A DNA stretch of 64,000 bases from Klebsiella aerogenes (GCA_029027985.1 CP119076.1:3346422-3410421); one strand, 5' to 3'; shown: positions 28,885-38,702, counted from the first letter of the stretch. A program made the numbers and translations. Notes: a model not told the origin generated them from the letters alone.

Positions 28885-30120
28885 GTGAAATGTCGCTGGC
28901 AGGAAGGCAATCGTATTACATTACTGGAGAACGGCGACCAGTATTATCCGGCGCTGTTTGCCGCCGTCGCACGCGCGCAGCGCAAGCTGATCCTCGAATC
29001 CTTTATCTGGTTTGAAGATGACGTCGGCTGGCAGCTACATACGGTGCTGCTGAACGCCGCCCGCCGCGGCATCCAGGTAGAAGTGCTGCTTGATGGTTAC
29101 GGCTCGGCGGATCTCAGTGAGCGTTTTGTGGGCGAACTCACCACCGCTGGCGTCATCTTCCGCTACTACGACCCGCGCCCCAGGCTCCTCGGCATGCGCA
29201 CCAACCTGTTCCGCCGCATGCATCGTAAAGTTGTGGTCATTGACGACGCCGTCGCCTTCGTCGGCGGGATCAACTACTCCGCTGAGCATATGAGCGATTA
29301 CGGCCCGGAGGCGAAGCAGGATTATGCCGTGCAGGTTGAAGGGCCAGTAGTGCTCGACATCCTCCAATTCGAGCTTGAAAATCTGCCGGACAGCAAAGCC
29401 GCTCGCCGCTGGTGGCGCCGCCGTCGGCATCAACCGGCGATCAACCATGCCCCCGGCGAAGCGCAGGCTTTGTTCGTCTGGCGGGATAACCACGAACACC
29501 GCGACGATATCGAGCGCCATTACCTGAAGATGCTGACCAGCGCCCGCCGGGAAGTCATCATCGCCAACGCCTACTTCTTTCCCGGCTACCGTCTGCTGCA
29601 TGCGATGCGCAATGCCGCCCGGCGCGGCGTGCGGGTGAAGCTGATCGTCCAGGGTGAGCCGGATATCCCGATTGTGAAATTCGGTGCTCACCTGCTGTAC
29701 CACTATCTTATTAAGGGCGGCGTACAAATATTCGAGTACCGCCGCCGTCCGCTGCATGGCAAGGTGGCGCTGGCTGACGACCACTGGGCGACGGTAGGTT
29801 CAAGCAATCTCGACCCGCTGAGTTTGTCGCTGAACCTTGAAGCCAATCTGATTATCCACGACCGCGAGTTCAACCAGACGCTGCGTGATAACCTCAACGG
29901 GCTTATCGCCAGGGATTGCCTGCGGATAGAGAAATCGATGCTGCCGAAACGCCACTGGTGGCGGTTGGGGGTGAGCGTGTTGGCCTTCCATTTTCTGCGT
30001 CACTTCCCGGCGTGGGTTGGCTGGCTGCCAGCCCATACTCCACAGTTAGCCAGAGTCAACCCGCCGGTGCAGCCGGAAATGGAAACCCAGGATCGGGTAG
30101 AACCGCAAAATCAGGGATAA
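28885..30120 (+). CDS. clsB: Cardiolipin synthase B
   Basis: A 411-residue phospholipase-D-superfamily enzyme that makes cardiolipin, and in E. coli also phosphatidylglycerol. Two HKD motifs: HRKVVVIDDAVAFVGG and HGKVALADDHWATVGSSNLD. There is no N-terminal membrane anchor, which fits ClsB rather than ClsA. I chose GTG 28885 (MKCRWQEG) because E. coli ClsB begins MKCSW and GGAG lies eight bases upstream; GTG 28876 is the alternative. In E. coli it sits between ybhP and ybhN; neither intact gene is here. Confidence 0.95.
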   Translation: MKCRWQEGNRITLLENGDQYYPALFAAVARAQRKLILESFIWFEDDVGWQLHTVLLNAARRGIQVEVLLDGYGSADLSERFVGELTTAGVIFRYYDPRPRLLGMRTNLFRRMHRKVVVIDDAVAFVGGINYSAEHMSDYGPEAKQDYAVQVEGPVVLDILQFELENLPDSKAARRWWRRRRHQPAINHAPGEAQALFVWRDNHEHRDDIERHYLKMLTSARREVIIANAYFFPGYRLLHAMRNAARRGVRVKLIVQGEPDIPIVKFGAHLLYHYLIKGGVQIFEYRRRPLHGKVALADDHWATVGSSNLDPLSLSLNLEANLIIHDREFNQTLRDNLNGLIARDCLRIEKSMLPKRHWWRLGVSVLAFHFLRHFPAWVGWLPAHTPQLARVNPPVQPEMETQDRVEPQNQG

Positions 30121-30159
30121 AGTAATAGGCGTCGTGTTGCCGATGCTGTTATCGGTTTG

Positions 30160-30325
30160 CAACGATTTCGGCACGGGAAAAGGCGGCCAGGGATTTTCCC
30201 GGAGGCGGCGCATTGCGCCTTGTCCGGGCTGCCAAATCGCACAGTGCTGTAGCCCCGGCAAGCGGTAGCGCCACCGGGGATTTTGAGGCCACCGTAAGGC
30301 GAAGCCGCCACCCGGCGCGATAGGA
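30160..30325. repeat. BIME-like repeat cluster between clsB and ybhL
   Basis: Several GC-rich inverted segments, such as CGGAGGCGGC.., TGTCCGGGCTGCC, AGCCCCGGCAAGCGGTAGCGCCACCGGGG and GGCGAAGCCGCCACCCGG, form nested hairpins. The sequence resembles the elements at 27.0 and 46.9 kb. Confidence 0.7.
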
Positions 30326-30331
30326 TGATGA

Positions 30332-31036
30332 TTAGCGGCGGTTGCCTAAGATACGCAGCAGCATCAGGAACAGGTTGATGAAGTCCAGATACAGCGTTAA
30401 TGCGCCGAGAATCGAGTACTTACGCAGATTAGCGGTATCACGGGTATCGATCTGCTCGCCGATGTTCTTCAGTTTTTGGGTGTCGTAAGCGGTAAGGCCG
30501 ACAAACACCAGCACCCCAATGTAGGTAACGGCCCACATCAGCGCCTCGCTCTTCAGCCACAGGTTAACCAACGATGCCAGCACGATACCAATCAGCCCCA
30601 TAAACAGCATGCTGCCAAAGCCGCTCAGGTCGCGCTTGGTGGTATAGCCATACAGGCTCATCGCCCCGAACATCCCACCGGCGACCACAAAGGTACTGGC
30701 GATCGACGAATACGTATAAACGATAAAGATGCTCGATAAAGTCAGCCCGGTCAGCGCCGAATAGAGCATAAATAGCGTAGTTGCCATACCCGCGCTCAGT
30801 CGCTGCACCATTCCGGACAGCACAAACACCAGCGCCAGTTGGGCAATGATCAGCCCGAAGAAAGTAATTTTGCTCGAAAAGACGAACATCATGACTGCCG
30901 GGGTATTCGCGGCAAACCACGCGATAAACGCAGTCAACAGCAGCCCGACCGTCATCCAGCCGTAAACCTGCGCCATGTAGGTCTGCAGGCCGCTGCGACC
31001 CTGAACAATCGAATCTGAACGGGGGAATCTGTCCAT
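30332..31036 (-). CDS. ybhL: Bax inhibitor-1 family membrane protein YbhL
   Basis: A 234-residue protein with seven hydrophobic helices and the family's conserved C-terminal stretch SILGALTLYLDFINLFLMLL. Family members form pH-sensitive calcium leak channels in other organisms; the role in enterobacteria is not settled. It lies 44 bases after moaE on the same strand and might be reached by moa read-through. Confidence 0.94.
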   Translation of the reverse strand: MDRFPRSDSIVQGRSGLQTYMAQVYGWMTVGLLLTAFIAWFAANTPAVMMFVFSSKITFFGLIIAQLALVFVLSGMVQRLSAGMATTLFMLYSALTGLTLSSIFIVYTYSSIASTFVVAGGMFGAMSLYGYTTKRDLSGFGSMLFMGLIGIVLASLVNLWLKSEALMWAVTYIGVLVFVGLTAYDTQKLKNIGEQIDTRDTANLRKYSILGALTLYLDFINLFLMLLRILGNRR

Positions 31037-31080
31037 GACTATCTCCTGATTAACAAGTTTCTCTCAGTAAGCGTATCACA

Positions 31081-31533
31081 CTACCAGCGCTCTGCCGCCT
31101 GATGATCGCTATCGCGAGCATCAACCCAGCGTTCGCCTTCCGGCGTCGCCTCGCGTTTCCAGAACGGCGCGCGGGTTTTCAGGTAATCCATGATGAATTC
31201 TCCGGCGGCGAAGGCGCTGCTGCGGTGGGCGCTGGTGACGCCGACAAACACAATCTCTTCCCCCGGCCACATTTCGCCGATACGGTGGATAACGGTCACC
31301 CGCCCCAGCGGCCAGCGTGCGCGCGCCAGTTCGACGATTTCCGCCAGCGACTTCTCGGTCATGCCCTGATAGTGCTCCAGAGTCAACGCCTTCACGCTAT
31401 CGCCAAGATTGTGATTGCGCACCTTACCGGTGAAGGTCACCACCGCGCCGTCTTCATCGCGCTCGGCCAGCCATGGATACTCATCGCCGACGCGAAAGCG
31501 CGCCGAACTCACCACGATACGGGTTTGCGTCAT
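31081..31533 (-). CDS. moaE: Molybdopterin synthase catalytic subunit MoaE
   Basis: A 150-residue large subunit of molybdopterin synthase. With thiocarboxylated MoaD it converts cyclic pyranopterin monophosphate to molybdopterin. It contains VTFTGKVRNHN, the IHRIGEMWPGEEIVFVGV strand and a C-terminal KTRAPFWKRE with the active-site lysines. ATG 31533 is immediately downstream of the moaD stop. Last gene of moaABCDE. Confidence 0.96.
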   Translation of the reverse strand: MTQTRIVVSSARFRVGDEYPWLAERDEDGAVVTFTGKVRNHNLGDSVKALTLEHYQGMTEKSLAEIVELARARWPLGRVTVIHRIGEMWPGEEIVFVGVTSAHRSSAFAAGEFIMDYLKTRAPFWKREATPEGERWVDARDSDHQAAERW

Positions 31534-31534
31534 C

Positions 31535-31783
31535 TTAGCCCCCCGTAACCGGCGGGAAGAACGCCACTTCATCGCCATTAACGACCGGATGATCAAATGA
31601 CGTCAGCGTCTGGTTGACTGCCGCCAACAACTTGCCCTCTTCCAGCGCCAGCGCCCAGCGGTCGCCGCGGGCGACAAGCTGTTGGCGCACGGCTTCGACG
31701 GTCGGCAGTTCGCTGGCATCGAGCGTCAGGGCATCAGTGCCGACCAGTTCGCGCACCTGGGCAAAAAACAGGACGTTAATCAT
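31535..31783 (-). CDS. moaD: Molybdopterin synthase sulfur carrier subunit MoaD
   Basis: An 82-residue ubiquitin-like protein ending in PPVTGG; the C-terminal Gly-Gly is adenylated by MoeB and then thiocarboxylated. ATG 31783 ([15 protein letters not shown]) overlaps the end of moaC by eight bases. Confidence 0.96.
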   Translation of the reverse strand: MINVLFFAQVRELVGTDALTLDASELPTVEAVRQQLVARGDRWALALEEGKLLAAVNQTLTSFDHPVVNGDEVAFFPPVTGG

Positions 31784-32264
31784 GAGCGTCATCCACCTTA
31801 AAATCGCCGGACTTACCGCCGCTTTTCGCCAGCAAACGCACCGGGCCAATAACCATATCTTTCTGTACCGCTTTGCACATGTCGTAAATGGTCAGCGCGG
31901 TGACGGAGGCGGCGGTCAGCGCTTCCATTTCCACGCCGGTTTTACCGGTCAGGCGACAGAGTGACTCAATACGCACGCGGTTATGCTCCGGCTGCGCCTG
32001 CAGATTCACTTCCACTTTGCTAAGCATCAGCGGATGACACAGCGGGATCAGCTCCCAGGTACGTTTCGCCGCCTGAATCCCGGCGATGCGCGCGGTGGCG
32101 AAGACGTCGCCCTTGTGGTGGCTGCCGTCGATAATCATGGCAAGCGTCGTTGCCTGCATTTCGACGTACGCCTCGGCGCGTGCCTCGCGCACCGTTTCCG
32201 CTTTACCGGAGACATCAACCATATGGGCTTCGCCCGCGGCGTTAATATGGGTCAGTTGTGACAT
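31776..32264 (-). CDS. moaC: Cyclic pyranopterin monophosphate synthase MoaC
   Basis: A 162-residue enzyme acting with MoaA in the first step of molybdenum cofactor synthesis. The conserved [19 protein letters not shown] and LIPLCHPL segments carry active-site residues. Three bases separate it from moaB. Confidence 0.96.
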   Translation of the reverse strand: MSQLTHINAAGEAHMVDVSGKAETVREARAEAYVEMQATTLAMIIDGSHHKGDVFATARIAGIQAAKRTWELIPLCHPLMLSKVEVNLQAQPEHNRVRIESLCRLTGKTGVEMEALTAASVTALTIYDMCKAVQKDMVIGPVRLLAKSGGKSGDFKVDDAHD

Positions 32265-32267
32265 AAA

Positions 32268-32780
32268 TTAGTTCTTCAGATGAGGAATGAAGTTGCACGG
32301 ACGGGTGCGTGCATCAAGCTGCGGAGCAATGATATTTTCCCACGCAGTACGGCAGGCTTTAGTCGACCCCGGCATGGCGAAAATCAGCGTGCGGTTGGCG
32401 ACGCCAGCGACGGCGCGGGATTGCAGCGTCGAGGTGCCGATCTCTTCAAACGAGAGCATACGGAACACCTCGCCAAAACCTTCAACTTCGCGGTCAAACA
32501 GCGGCAACAGCGCTTCCGGCGCCTGATCGCCATCGGTAAAACCGGTACCGCCGGTAATCAGCACCACCTGGACATCATCACTGGCAATCCACGCCGATAC
32601 CTGGGCGCGAATCGCGTAACGGTTCTCTTTCACAATCGCCTTATCGACGAGGACGTGCCCCGCCTCGTGCGCCGCGTCGCGCAGCCAATGGCCAGAGGTA
32701 TCATCCTCTTCGCCGCGGCGGTTAGAAACGGTAAGAATAGCAATACGGGTCGGGATAAACTCAGCGCTAGCCTGGCTCAT
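32268..32780 (-). CDS. moaB: Molybdenum cofactor biosynthesis protein MoaB
   Basis: A 170-residue MogA/MoaB-family protein binding molybdopterin; the motif GGTGFTDGDQ and AGVANRTLIFAMPGS are visible. In E. coli its contribution is minor because MogA does the adenylation. Second gene of the operon. Confidence 0.95.
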   Translation of the reverse strand: MSQASAEFIPTRIAILTVSNRRGEEDDTSGHWLRDAAHEAGHVLVDKAIVKENRYAIRAQVSAWIASDDVQVVLITGGTGFTDGDQAPEALLPLFDREVEGFGEVFRMLSFEEIGTSTLQSRAVAGVANRTLIFAMPGSTKACRTAWENIIAPQLDARTRPCNFIPHLKN

Positions 32781-32803
32781 CTGAATGCTCCTTTCGAAAA
32801 CGA

Positions 32804-33793
32804 TTATCCGCCAATATACGACAGGTTCTGCGTGATACCGGTGTTGCCCTGATGCAGGAAATGGGTTTGTTTTTTATGCGTTAATGCTTCGGCGATCCGC
32901 GCTTCCAGCGCAGCCTGCTGCTGGTCTTCGGCCATCAGGTCGCGCAGGTCTACGCCGCCTTCGCCAAACAGACACAAATGCAGTTTGCCGATGGAGGAAA
33001 CGCGCAGACGGTTACAGGTGGCGCAGAAGTCTTTCTCATACGGCATGATTAAGCCGATCTCGCCGGCGTAATCCGGATGACAAAAGACCTGTGCCGGGCC
33101 ATCGCTACGCTGGCGGATCTGGTGGATCCAGCCGCGACGCAGCAGTTCGTCGCGCAGCACCATGCCGGAGATATGATGGCGGCGGAACAGATCGCTGCCC
33201 TCGCCGGTTTCCATTAGCTCAATAAAACGCAGTTGAATACGACGCGGTTTGATCCACGCAAGGAAGGTATCAAGCTGGTGATGGTTCACGTCGCGCATTA
33301 GCACGGTGTTGACCTTCACCTTTTCAAAGCCTGCGGCAAAGGCGGCATCAATACCGTCCATCACCTGCTGAAACTTATCCTGACCGGTGATGGCATGGAA
33401 TTGACGGGCGTCGAGGCTATCGACGCTGACGTTAATCGCCGTCAGTCCGGCATCGCGCCAGCGTTCGACATCGCGCGCCAGACGATAACCGTTAGTGGTG
33501 ACCGCAATCTGACGAATGGCGTTGTTTTCCCGCACGGCGGCAATAATTTCAGTAAAATCGCGACGTAAAGAGGGCTCGCCGCCGGTGAGGCGGACTTTTT
33601 CCGTGCCAAGGGCAGAAAAGGCGCGCGTTACGCGGCGCACTTCGTCCACGCTCAGGAAACCTTTGTTCGTCACGGCACCGGGCTTGTAGCCGTCCGGCAG
33701 GCAGTAGGTGCAACGAAAGTTACACACGTCGGTAATCGACAGGCGCAAGTAATAAAACTTACGCGCAAAAGCATCAGTAAGCTGTGAGGCCAT
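32804..33793 (-). CDS. moaA: GTP 3',8-cyclase MoaA
   Basis: A 329-residue radical-SAM enzyme that rearranges GTP in the first step of Moco synthesis. The SAM cluster motif is CNFRCTYC near residue 24. The C-terminal GTP-binding cluster is in [18 protein letters not shown]. It ends in Gly-Gly, as required for activity. ATG 33793 follows GGAAAGG; upstream codons belong to the riboswitch leader. First gene of moaABCDE. Confidence 0.97.
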   Translation of the reverse strand: MASQLTDAFARKFYYLRLSITDVCNFRCTYCLPDGYKPGAVTNKGFLSVDEVRRVTRAFSALGTEKVRLTGGEPSLRRDFTEIIAAVRENNAIRQIAVTTNGYRLARDVERWRDAGLTAINVSVDSLDARQFHAITGQDKFQQVMDGIDAAFAAGFEKVKVNTVLMRDVNHHQLDTFLAWIKPRRIQLRFIELMETGEGSDLFRRHHISGMVLRDELLRRGWIHQIRQRSDGPAQVFCHPDYAGEIGLIMPYEKDFCATCNRLRVSSIGKLHLCLFGEGGVDLRDLMAEDQQQAALEARIAEALTHKKQTHFLHQGNTGITQNLSYIGG

Positions 33794-33815
33794 ATACACC
33801 TTTCCAAGTACGGGA

Positions 33816-33905
33816 GGCGTGGTAATTTCTTTCCACGCCCTGGCGACGGCGATGCCGTCGCGGCCAGAGCACCATATCTTGCGACACAGGCACAAAGGCT
33901 AGAGT
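33816..33905 (-). ncRNA. Moco (molybdenum cofactor) riboswitch in the moaA leader
   Basis: On the minus strand AGCCTTTGTGCCTGT, then GTGCTCTGGCCGCG, then a GACGGC/GCCGTC hairpin and CCAGGGCGTGG follow the order of the Moco RNA motif known upstream of E. coli moaA. A further hairpin GGCGTGG / CCACGCC (33816-33822 / 33833-33839) lies next to the ribosome site and may be the expression platform. Confidence 0.85.
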
Positions 33906-33961
33906 GTTAACGGGTTATGCCGATAGTAGCGCGTTAACGGTGGTTTCGCCATTTTCATTTT

Positions 33962-33987
33962 CGTTATATAATCGTGTATATATCGCT
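33962..33987. promoter_or_regulatory. ModE-type operator between moaA and ybhK
   Basis: CGTTATATAATCGTGTATAT and the following ATCGC form the imperfect repeat CGTTATAT-N-ATATATCGC, as in ModE sites (CGTTATAT-N-ATAACG type). ModE with molybdate activates moa in E. coli. It lies about 170 bases before moaA. Confidence 0.6.
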
Positions 33988-34126
33988 AATATCTTGCATT
34001 TTCGATACAGAATAGCCAAAAATCACACTTTTACATTGATATCGGTCAGTTTGACGGAAACCGGGCATTATCTTTTAGGGGTAGATCCGCTACGCTCAAC
34101 CCGAATATTGAACAGAAGGAATTCGT

Positions 34127-35032
34127 ATGCGCAATCGCACTTTCGCCGATTTGGACCGCGTAGTCGCTCTCGGCGGAGGCCACGGTCTGGGTCGGGTGAT
34201 GTCGTCACTCTCTTCGCTCGGCTCGCGCCTGACCGGCATTGTGACCACCACTGATAACGGCGGTTCAACGGGGCGCATTCGCCGCTCGGAAGGCGGCATT
34301 GCCTGGGGAGATATGCGCAACTGCATTAACCAATTAATCGCCGAACCCAGCGTCGCTTCCGCGATGTTTGAGTACCGTTTTGGCGGTAATGGCGAGCTTT
34401 CCGGGCATAACCTCGGAAATTTAATGTTAAAGGCGCTGGATCACCTGAGCGTACGCCCTTTAGAAGCCATTAATCTGATCAGAAATCTCCTTAAAGTCGA
34501 TGCTTTCCTGATCCCTATGTCAGAACAACCGGTCGATCTGATGGCTCTCGATCATGAAGGTCATGAAGTTTATGGCGAAGTGAATATTGATCAGTTGGAT
34601 CATGTTCCACAGGAACTGATGCTCACCCCGCCGGTCCCGGCGACCCGCGAGGCTGTCGAGGCTATCGCCGAAGCCGATCTCATTCTGATTGGCCCAGGCA
34701 GTTTCTACACCAGCCTACTGCCCATTCTGCTACTCGATGAAATGGCGCAAGCGCTGCGACGCACCCCAGCGCCAATGGTGTTTATCGATAACCTCGGCAA
34801 GGAACATAGCCCGGCGGCCAATTTGACGCTGGCGGACAGAATCGAAATTATGGAGCATTACGTCGGTAAACGGGTGATTGATGCCGCCATTGTCGGGCCA
34901 AAAGCCGAAGTTCAGGGGATGGAAACGCGCCTGGTTATCCAGACCGCGCTGGATGCCAGCGACGTCACCTACCGCCATGACCGCGCCCTGCTCCGCCAGG
35001 CGCTGGAACAGGCGATTCAGGCACTGGGCTAA
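34127..35032 (+). CDS. ybhK: YvcK/CofD-family protein YbhK
   Basis: A 301-residue protein with a CofD-like Rossmann fold. The N-terminal loop [15 protein letters not shown] and the [13 protein letters not shown] and WGDMRNCI segments bind a nucleotide-sugar-type ligand. The Bacillus relative YvcK (GlmR) binds UDP-GlcNAc and affects cell-wall precursor supply. The E. coli role is unclear. AAGGA precedes ATG 34127. Divergent from moaA. Confidence 0.93.
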   Translation: MRNRTFADLDRVVALGGGHGLGRVMSSLSSLGSRLTGIVTTTDNGGSTGRIRRSEGGIAWGDMRNCINQLIAEPSVASAMFEYRFGGNGELSGHNLGNLMLKALDHLSVRPLEAINLIRNLLKVDAFLIPMSEQPVDLMALDHEGHEVYGEVNIDQLDHVPQELMLTPPVPATREAVEAIAEADLILIGPGSFYTSLLPILLLDEMAQALRRTPAPMVFIDNLGKEHSPAANLTLADRIEIMEHYVGKRVIDAAIVGPKAEVQGMETRLVIQTALDASDVTYRHDRALLRQALEQAIQALG

Positions 35033-35079
35033 CGTTCAGGCAATCGCTTTTTTACCGGCACTCCCCTTCAGATTAAAAT

Positions 35080-35096
35080 CTTAAGGTTGTCTTAAA
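35080..35096 (+). promoter_or_regulatory. PmrA box of the eptA-pmrAB operon
   Basis: CTTAAG-GTTGT-CTTAAA is a tandem repeat of the PmrA half-site with the required five-base spacer. About 12-13 bases downstream is a CATAGC-like -10. It implies direct PmrA activation and positive autoregulation of the operon. Confidence 0.85.
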
Positions 35097-35142
35097 ATAA
35101 AACGGTCAACATAGCGAACATCTACAACTACGGGTATTCGTT

Positions 35143-36786
35143 ATGTCGTTTTTTTCTTTACGTCGGCCAGTACTCGGCCGCACGGCTTATTTGATTTTCT
35201 TTGCTTGCTATATCGGTCTCATTCTCAACCTGGCCTTTTATCGTCAGGTTTTCCCACTGCTGCCGGTGAACAACCTGCATAACTGGCTGGTCTTCCTCAG
35301 CATGCCGATCGTCGCGATTAGTGTGATGAACATCATTACCACCCTGGCCTCGTTCTTTAAGCTCGACCGGGTCGTGATCAGCCTGTTTATCCTGCTGAGC
35401 GCCTCGGCGCAGTACTTTATCTGGAGCTTCGGCGTGGTTATCGACCGTTCGATGATCGCCAATATCTTCGATACCACCCCGGCGGAAAGCTTCGCGCTGC
35501 TGTCGACCAAAATGATCATCGTGCTGGGACTTTCCGGACTGTTGATGGTCATCATCGCCTGGTGGATTAAAGTCCGTAAACCGGCCTCTTTCTGGCGCGG
35601 TACGGCCATGCGTCTGCTGAATATCGTGGTTTCGGCGCTGCTGATTATTCTGGTGGCGGCGCTGTTCTACAAAGACTACGCCTCGGTATTCCGTAACAAC
35701 AAAGAGCTGGTGAAATCCCTGAGCCCATCCAACAGCATCGTGGCGCTGAACTCGTGGTATGCGCACAACAAGATGGACAACCTGCCGCTGGTGAAGATCG
35801 GCGAAGATGCCAAACAGAAGCCGCTGATGCTCAACGGTCCGCGTAAAAACCTGACTATCGTGGTGCTGGGGGAAACCTCGCGCGCCGAGAACTTCTCGCT
35901 GGGCGGCTACGATCGCGAGACCAACCCGCGCCTGAAACAAGATGATGTGGTCTATTTCCCGAAAACCACCTCCTGCGGCACCGCGACCGCGGTTTCTGTT
36001 CCCTGCATGTTCTCCAATATGCCGCGCGCGCACTATGATGAAGAGCTGGCGCACCATCAGGAAGGGGTATTGGATATTCTGCAGCGCGCTGGCGTACAGG
36101 TACTGTGGAATGACAACGACGGCGGCTGTAAAGGCGCCTGTGACCGTGTACCGCACGAAAATGTCACCAATCTGAATCTCAGCGGCCAGTGCATCAACGG
36201 CGAGTGCTACGATGAGGTCCTGTTCCATAATCTGGACAGCTATATCGATAATTTACAGCAGGATGGCATTATCGTTCTGCATACCATCGGCAGCCATGGT
36301 CCGACCTACTACAACCGCTATCCGGCTGAATTCAAAAAATTCACGCCAACCTGCGATACCAATGAAATTCAGAGCTGTACGCAGCAACAATTGACTAATA
36401 CCTACGACAACACGATTTTGTATGTCGACTATGTAGTTGATAAAGCGATAAAATTGCTGCAATCAAAACAGGATAAATTTACCACCAGCCTGGTTTATCT
36501 GTCCGACCACGGCGAATCGCTGGGTGAAGACGGCGTGTATCTGCATGGTCTGCCGTACTCAATAGCGCCGGATACGCAAAAACACGTGCCGATGCTGCTG
36601 TGGCTGTCGCCGGATTACCAACAGCGTTATGGTGTTTCCAACCAGTGTTTGCAACAACAAGCAAAGACGAACGATTATTCGCAGGATAATCTGTTCTCCA
36701 CCCTGCTTGGCCTGCTCGGGGTAGATACTCGCGAGTATCAGGCAAAAGACGACCTTTTAACGCCATGTAGAGAGACCGGCAGATGA
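35143..36786 (+). CDS. eptA: Lipid A phosphoethanolamine transferase EptA (PmrC)
   Basis: A 547-residue inner-membrane enzyme that adds phosphoethanolamine to lipid A phosphate, lowering polymyxin binding. Five membrane helices fill residues about 14-175; the periplasmic sulfatase-fold domain has the nucleophile motif [14 protein letters not shown] and metal ligands in [11 protein letters not shown]. Several paired cysteines ([23 protein letters not shown]) match the EptA/MCR disulfides. First gene of eptA-pmrA-pmrB; overlaps pmrA by four bases. Confidence 0.95.
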   Translation: MSFFSLRRPVLGRTAYLIFFACYIGLILNLAFYRQVFPLLPVNNLHNWLVFLSMPIVAISVMNIITTLASFFKLDRVVISLFILLSASAQYFIWSFGVVIDRSMIANIFDTTPAESFALLSTKMIIVLGLSGLLMVIIAWWIKVRKPASFWRGTAMRLLNIVVSALLIILVAALFYKDYASVFRNNKELVKSLSPSNSIVALNSWYAHNKMDNLPLVKIGEDAKQKPLMLNGPRKNLTIVVLGETSRAENFSLGGYDRETNPRLKQDDVVYFPKTTSCGTATAVSVPCMFSNMPRAHYDEELAHHQEGVLDILQRAGVQVLWNDNDGGCKGACDRVPHENVTNLNLSGQCINGECYDEVLFHNLDSYIDNLQQDGIIVLHTIGSHGPTYYNRYPAEFKKFTPTCDTNEIQSCTQQQLTNTYDNTILYVDYVVDKAIKLLQSKQDKFTTSLVYLSDHGESLGEDGVYLHGLPYSIAPDTQKHVPMLLWLSPDYQQRYGVSNQCLQQQAKTNDYSQDNLFSTLLGLLGVDTREYQAKDDLLTPCRETGR

Positions 36787-37454
36787 AAATCTTAGTCATT
36801 GAAGACGATGCACTCCTGTTACAAGGGTTAATTCTGGCCATGCAAAGCGAAGGCTATGTTTGCGATGGCGTCGCCACCGCGCACGAAGCCGCCCTGTCCT
36901 TAGCCAGCAACCATTACAGTTTGGTGGTGCTCGATCTCGGCCTGCCGGATGAAGACGGTCTGCATTTCCTGGCGCGCATGCGCCGGGAAAAATTCACCCA
37001 ACCGGTGTTAATCCTCACCGCCCGCGATACCGTTAGCGACCGTATCAGCGGGCTGGATACCGGCGCCGATGACTATCTGGTGAAGCCCTTCGCTCTTGAA
37101 GAGCTCAACGCCCGTATCCGCGCGCTGCTGCGCCGTCACAATAACCAGGGCGATAACGAACTGACTGTCGGCAACCTGCGCCTCAACGTCACCCGTCGCC
37201 AGGTTTGGCTTGCCGGCGAGTCGCTGGAGCTGACGCCGAAAGAGTATGCCCTGCTCTCACGCCTGATGATGAAGGCTGGCAGCCCGGTGCATCGTGAAAT
37301 TCTCTACAATGACATCTATAGCTGGGATAACGAACCGGCCACCAATACCCTGGAAGTGCACATTCATAATCTGCGCGACAAAGTCGGTAAAACGCGGATC
37401 CGCACCGTACGGGGCTTTGGCTATATGCTGGTGAATAATACGGAGTCAGAATAA
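36783..37454 (+). CDS. pmrA: Response regulator PmrA (BasR)
   Basis: A 223-residue OmpR/PhoB-type regulator. Receiver domain 1-115 with acidic pocket E7/D8/D9, phospho-acceptor D51 ([13 protein letters not shown]) and the conserved Lys in VKPF. Winged-helix DNA-binding domain from about 125, with recognition helix [15 protein letters not shown]. It activates genes preceded by CTTAAT-N5-CTTAAT; two such sites are in this window. Confidence 0.96.
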   Translation: MKILVIEDDALLLQGLILAMQSEGYVCDGVATAHEAALSLASNHYSLVVLDLGLPDEDGLHFLARMRREKFTQPVLILTARDTVSDRISGLDTGADDYLVKPFALEELNARIRALLRRHNNQGDNELTVGNLRLNVTRRQVWLAGESLELTPKEYALLSRLMMKAGSPVHREILYNDIYSWDNEPATNTLEVHIHNLRDKVGKTRIRTVRGFGYMLVNNTESE

Positions 37455-37458
37455 CGCT

Positions 37459-38556
37459 ATGGCACTGTTTGCAACCGAAACCTGGACCATGCGCCACCGC
37501 CTGCTGCTGACCATTGGCATCATTCTGGTGGTGTGTCAGTTAATCAGTGTCTTCTGGTTGTGGCATGAAAGCAAAGAGCAAATCCAACTGCTGGTTGCCA
37601 GCGCGATTGAAGGCCACAATAATCAGAAGCACATCGAGCACGAAGTGCGCGAAGCGGTCGCCAGCCTGCTGGTGCCAAGTCTACTGATTATCGGCCTGGC
37701 GCTGTATATCAGCCTGATGGCGGTGAAAAAAATCACCCGCCCGCTGTCGAATCTGCAGTGCGAGCTGGAGAACCGGACGCCGGATAACCTGCAGCCGATT
37801 ATTCTGCAAGAATCGGTGCCGGAAGTTACCGCGGTGACCACGGCAATCAACCAGTTGGTATCACGCCTGAACCTGACGCTCGATCGCGAGCGTCTGTTTA
37901 CCGCCGACGTTGCTCACGAGCTACGCACGCCCCTCGCCGGGCTGCGTCTGCACCTTGAACTGCTGGCCAAAGTACACAGCGTCAACGTCGACCCGTTAAT
38001 TCAGCGTCTCGATCAGATGACCAACAGCATTTCACAGCTACTGCAACTGGCGCGCGTCGGGCAATCTTTCTCCGCCGGTAGCTACCAGCAGGTACATTTG
38101 CAGGAAGATGTGGTGAAACCGCTGCAGGATGAGCTGGAAACGATGCTGCATGGGCGTCAGCAAACGCTGGAGATAGCAAACAGCGAAGGTGAGGATCTGG
38201 TTTCCGGCGATGTCACTCTGCTGCGGGTCATTTTGCGCAATCTGGTAGAAAATGCGCATCGCTATAGTCCGGCAGGTTCGAAGATTAAAATTTCGGTGAA
38301 ATCGGGAAATATGCCGATTATGGCAGTAGAAGACGAAGGCCCGGGGATCGATGAAGCGAAGAGCGGCGAACTCAGCAAGGCCTTTGTTCGCATGGACAGC
38401 CGCTACGGTGGGATAGGTCTCGGCCTGAGCATTGTTACCCGCATCGCTCAGCTCCACGATGCACAATTCTTTTTACATAATCGCCAGCCCGGCCCGGGGG
38501 TTCGCGCCTGGGTGCAGTTCCCGCGCAGTTTACGTCAGAAAGTTAATACCCACTGA
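37459..38556 (+). CDS. pmrB: Sensor histidine kinase PmrB (BasS)
   Basis: A 365-residue membrane kinase. Two helices (about 14-35 and 69-90) bracket a short periplasmic loop with acidic residues (HESKEQ, EGHNNQKHIEHEVRE) expected to sense Fe3+ or cationic peptides. HAMP follows, then the phospho-acceptor H153 in AHELRTP, and the ATPase motifs NLVENAHRYSP, DEGPGID and GGIGLGLSIV. T157, a position where substitutions can cause polymyxin resistance, is the usual Thr. Its 3' end overlaps the small gene at 38535-38627 on the other strand. Confidence 0.96.
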   Translation: MALFATETWTMRHRLLLTIGIILVVCQLISVFWLWHESKEQIQLLVASAIEGHNNQKHIEHEVREAVASLLVPSLLIIGLALYISLMAVKKITRPLSNLQCELENRTPDNLQPIILQESVPEVTAVTTAINQLVSRLNLTLDRERLFTADVAHELRTPLAGLRLHLELLAKVHSVNVDPLIQRLDQMTNSISQLLQLARVGQSFSAGSYQQVHLQEDVVKPLQDELETMLHGRQQTLEIANSEGEDLVSGDVTLLRVILRNLVENAHRYSPAGSKIKISVKSGNMPIMAVEDEGPGIDEAKSGELSKAFVRMDSRYGGIGLGLSIVTRIAQLHDAQFFLHNRQPGPGVRAWVQFPRSLRQKVNTH

Positions 38557-38627
38557 TGAAAGAAAGCGGTCACAATAACGAATGCGATCGCAATAGCCAG
38601 ATATTCACGGAAGTTAAGTTTTTGCAT
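38535..38627 (-). CDS. 30-residue PmrR-like membrane peptide under a PmrA box
   Basis: ATG 38627 follows GAGGA at seven bases and opens a 30-codon frame beginning MQKLNFREYLAIAIAF and ending VLTF. A charged N-terminus (K3, R7, E8) leads into one membrane helix at about 9-24. A perfect PmrA box lies 43 bases upstream on the same strand. Size, topology and regulation fit PmrR, the about 30-residue peptide that inhibits LpxT in Salmonella and E. coli. Sequence identity to those peptides is low as I recall them, so the symbol is withheld. It converges on pmrB and overlaps its last 22 bases. Existence as a gene is well supported; function is inference. Confidence 0.75.
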   Translation of the reverse strand: MQKLNFREYLAIAIAFVIVTAFFHQWVLTF

Positions 38628-38669
38628 GACGCTATCCTCATTAAACTGGGGATAGTGTTGCCGATTATG

Positions 38670-38686
38670 ATTAAGCCAACATTAAG
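38670..38686 (-). promoter_or_regulatory. Perfect PmrA box upstream of the 30-codon gene
   Basis: On the minus strand the sequence is CTTAAT-GTTGG-CTTAAT, the exact PmrA consensus. About 12 bases further is CACTAT (38652-38657) as a -10, then a leader of about 18 bases to the ATG. Confidence 0.88.
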
Positions 38687-38702
38687 AAGCTAAGCTAAAA
38701 GC

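Noticed and set aside
35158-36228. Minus-strand frame of about 356 codons inside eptA
   Set aside because: Antisense to the well-conserved eptA gene, no ribosome site and no recognisable domain.
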